In this document: piece after piece, positions 4,309 through 6,439 of the stretch
Position numbering within the stretch: position 1 is the stretch's first letter
How the letters are laid out: each line of letters opens with the position of its first letter
NCBI GenBank assembly: GCA_028290765.1
Contig: JAQGJF010000532.1
Location: 1 to 6,439, forward strand
Source of the DNA: Tardiphaga sp.
GTDB lineage: Bacteria; Pseudomonadota; Alphaproteobacteria; Rhizobiales; Xanthobacteraceae
Direction: 5' to 3'
Length of the DNA stretch: 6,439 bases
Notes under the pieces: generated by a model
What the model saw: the letters and a program-made list of their open reading frames with translations, nothing else
Told to the model about the DNA's origin: nothing
The model's database searches: none
Program-made: the position numbers and the translations under genes

Positions 4309-6439
4309 ATGTTCAAAATCTATAATTGCATCGTCACCGAGCACGACCTGAAGCTTGTAGTCCTCGCGGCCATCGTCTGCGCATTGGCGTCGTTCGCGGC
4401 GATGAACCTGCTGCAGCACGCACGCAAATCCAGCGGCCACATGCGCGGGGTGTGGCTCGCGATATCGGCTATCTCGACCGGCTTCGGCATCTGGGCCACG
4501 CACTTCGTCGCGATGCTTGCGTTCACGCCGGGAATCCCGAGCGGCTATAATATCATCCTGACCATCTTGTCGCTGGTCGCGGCGGTGCTGCTGACGGGCG
4601 CTGGGCTCGCGGTTTCCCTGATTCCGAATTGGCGTCATGGGCCATGGCTCGGCGGCGCCATCGTTGCCGGCGGTATCGCGGCCATGCACTACACCGGGAT
4701 GGCGGCGTTCGAAATCGCCGGCACCATCCTGTGGGATCCGGTTCTTGTTGTCGCCTCGATCGTGCTTGGCAGCGTGATCGGCGCGGTCGCACTTCCCGTC
4801 GGCTTTCATGGCAAGGAAGAAAAATGGAAAATCAGCGGCGCCGTTCTCCTGACGCTGGCGATCTGCAGCCATCACTTCACCGCGATGGGTGCGGTGTCGA
4901 TCATTCCCGATCCCACCATGACCGTTTCGCAATCGGCGCTGCCGGCCGGATGGCTGGCGGCGGGGGTGGCGCTGGCGAGCTTCGCCATTATCGGATTGGC
5001 CCTGACCGGCGTCGTGCTCGACATTCGCGACCGGCGTCGTTCGGAGCTCGAGGTCGACCGGATGCGCGATCTCGCCAATGCCGCGGTCGAAGGACTTCTG
5101 GTGTGTGACGGAGAAACCATCGTCTCCGTCAACACCAGTTTCGCCGCCCTGGCCGGCCTGTCCGCCACCAATCTGGTTGGCGCAAGGCTCGAAAAGTGCT
5201 TCCCGGACAGGGTTGCGCGGGTCAAATTGCTATCCGGATCGCGCCAATCGGTCGAGACCGGTTTGCGCCGTCTCGACGGTTCGATGACCCCTGTCGAATT
5301 GATTCTGCGGCCGATCGTTTATGCCGGACGCCCCCATCATGTCGTCGCGGTTCGCGATCTGCAGGCGCGCAAGGAGGCCGAGCAGCATATCCATTATCTC
5401 GCGCATCACGACGCCCTGACGGCGCTGCCCAACCGCAGCCACTTCAATGCGCGGATCGATCAGGAAATCGCCGCCTCGACCGATGGCGAAAGCCTCGCCG
5501 TGCTGTGCCTCGACCTCGACCGGTTCAAGGAAGTCAACGACCTGTTCGGCCATGCCGCCGGAGACACGGTGCTTCAGACGGTGGCCTCGCGCGTCACCGC
5601 TTTGCTCGGCGAACGTCAGATGATGGCGCGTCTGGGCGGCGACGATTTCGCGATTCTGATGCCGGGCATTAAAACTCCCGCCGCGGCAAGCCGGCTCGCC
5701 GAGACCATTCTGGAAGCGCTTCACGCCACCAGCGATGCGCCGGAGACCAACAGCATCTCGACCAGCATCGGCATCGCGATCTGCCCCGATGACGCCACCG
5801 ATCGTCAGTCGCTGCTCAGCCACGCCGACACCGCGCTCTACCGTGCCAAATCCGAAGGCCGCAATACCTATCGATTCTTCGAGGCCACGATGGGCGCCGA
5901 GGTTCGCGGACGCCGAATGCTCGAACATGATCTGCGCCTCGCGATCGCGCGCGATGAATTGCGGCTGGTGTATCAGCCCCAGACCGACGTTCAGAGCCAG
6001 GCCGTCACCGGCTTCGAGGCTTTGCTGCGCTGGAAACACCCGGTTCGCGGCGCGATCTCGCCTGCCGTATTCATCCCGATTGCCGAGGAAACCGGCGCGA
6101 TCCTGGAGATCGGAGACTGGGTGCTGAAGACCGCCTGCCGCGAGGCCGCAACGTGGACGCAGCCGTTGACCGTCGCCGTCAACGTCTCGGCCGTGCAGCT
6201 CTACAATGCCAACTTCGTCCAGGAGCTGCACCAGATTCTGCTCGAGACCGGCCTGTCGCCCCGCCGTCTGGAGATCGAGATCACCGAGACGGCGCTGGTC
6301 CGCGATATTAACCGGGCGTTGACCACGCTGCGGCTGGTCAAGGCGCTCGGTGTCCGCATCGCCATGGACGATTTCGGCACCGGCTATTCCTCGCTGTCGA
6401 ATTTGCGCGCGTTCCCGTTCGACAAGATCAAGATCGACG
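4309..6439 (+). CDS. MHYT-PAS-GGDEF-EAL membrane cyclic-di-GMP turnover protein, 3' partial
   Basis: The first 710 residues of a c-di-GMP synthesis/breakdown protein; the frame is open to the window end. Residues 12-240 look like seven membrane helices forming an MHYT sensor, a domain proposed to bind metal or gas ligands. Its three motif copies are ATHFVAM (H65, M69), AMHYTGM (H127, M131) and SHHFTAM (H189, M193). A PAS domain follows at about 253-360. The GGDEF domain (about 366-525) has HHDALTALPNR, DLDRFKEVND (D402, N410, D411) and the signature GGDDF at 443-447, with Asp in place of the usual Glu. The RxxD inhibitory site expected just before it is absent (GERQ). The EAL domain starts near 541: EAL at 570-572, N625 in VNVS, E657 in EIEITE, D687-D688 in MDDFGTGYSSL, and K708. 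All phosphodiesterase ligands within view are intact; the last part of the EAL domain is cut off. The ATG at 4309 fits the usual MHYT-protein N-terminus but has no clear ribosome site. Hydrolysis seems secure by motif; cyclase activity is open. Confidence 0.93.
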   Translation, partial: MFKIYNCIVTEHDLKLVVLAAIVCALASFAAMNLLQHARKSSGHMRGVWLAISAISTGFGIWATHFVAMLAFTPGIPSGYNIILTILSLVAAVLLTGAGLAVSLIPNWRHGPWLGGAIVAGGIAAMHYTGMAAFEIAGTILWDPVLVVASIVLGSVIGAVALPVGFHGKEEKWKISGAVLLTLAICSHHFTAMGAVSIIPDPTMTVSQSALPAGWLAAGVALASFAIIGLALTGVVLDIRDRRRSELEVDRMRDLANAAVEGLLVCDGETIVSVNTSFAALAGLSATNLVGARLEKCFPDRVARVKLLSGSRQSVETGLRRLDGSMTPVELILRPIVYAGRPHHVVAVRDLQARKEAEQHIHYLAHHDALTALPNRSHFNARIDQEIAASTDGESLAVLCLDLDRFKEVNDLFGHAAGDTVLQTVASRVTALLGERQMMARLGGDDFAILMPGIKTPAAASRLAETILEALHATSDAPETNSISTSIGIAICPDDATDRQSLLSHADTALYRAKSEGRNTYRFFEATMGAEVRGRRMLEHDLRLAIARDELRLVYQPQTDVQSQAVTGFEALLRWKHPVRGAISPAVFIPIAEETGAILEIGDWVLKTACREAATWTQPLTVAVNVSAVQLYNANFVQELHQILLETGLSPRRLEIEITETALVRDINRALTTLRLVKALGVRIAMDDFGTGYSSLSNLRAFPFDKIKID

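Noticed and set aside
4207..4932. A 241-codon minus-strand frame over the leader and MHYT region
   Set aside because: The product is rich in Asp, Arg and Gly without a domain. The opposite strand encodes well-formed membrane helices with MHYT motifs.
5230..6231. A 333-codon minus-strand open frame inside the GGDEF-EAL gene
   Set aside because: The plus-strand frame has the intact GGDEF and EAL motifs. The antisense product shows no domain and is a GC-driven shadow.

Overview
The window is a GC-rich stretch of bacterial chromosome. The gene families, the codon bias and the protein style (an HWE-type kinase, an MHYT-PAS-GGDEF-EAL protein, a COG3618-type amidohydrolase) point to an alphaproteobacterium, most likely a Bradyrhizobium/Rhodopseudomonas-type Hyphomicrobiales member. 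That assignment is inference from resemblance. No marker gene is present to prove it.

Layout: (1) 1-1602, plus strand: the C-terminal 533 residues of a secreted acid phosphatase/phospholipase C-type phosphoesterase, whose start lies left of the window. (2) 1603-1756: a short convergent intergenic gap with two hairpins, one behind each converging gene. (3) 1757-2905, minus strand: a soluble REC + HWE-type histidine kinase of 382 aa. (4) 2906-3080: a 175-bp gap with a possible terminator for the gene upstream of it and two small dyads in front of the kinase gene. (5) 3081-4100, minus strand: a LigI-like amidohydrolase of up to 339 aa with an uncertain start. (6) 4101-4308: a 208-bp divergent intergenic region with a small dyad, a candidate promoter and a hairpin leader. 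(7) 4309-6439, plus strand: the first 710 residues of a membrane-bound MHYT-PAS-GGDEF-EAL cyclic-di-GMP protein, cut by the right edge of the window. This gene is open to the window end, so it has no stop codon in view.

The four genes do not form one operon. The first two converge, the two minus-strand genes are separated by 175 bp with a possible terminator, and the last is divergent from the amidohydrolase. Two are signal-transduction proteins (phosphorelay and c-di-GMP) and two are enzymes. Nothing in the sequence ties them into one pathway.

I saw no mobile element, tRNA, rRNA, CRISPR array or phage gene. The region looks like ordinary chromosome. The points most worth a second look are local: a GGDDF variant without a visible RxxD I-site, an N-box His-to-Asn change in the HWE kinase, a Shine-Dalgarno-poor hairpin leader before the c-di-GMP gene, and small dyads in the two regulatory gaps.
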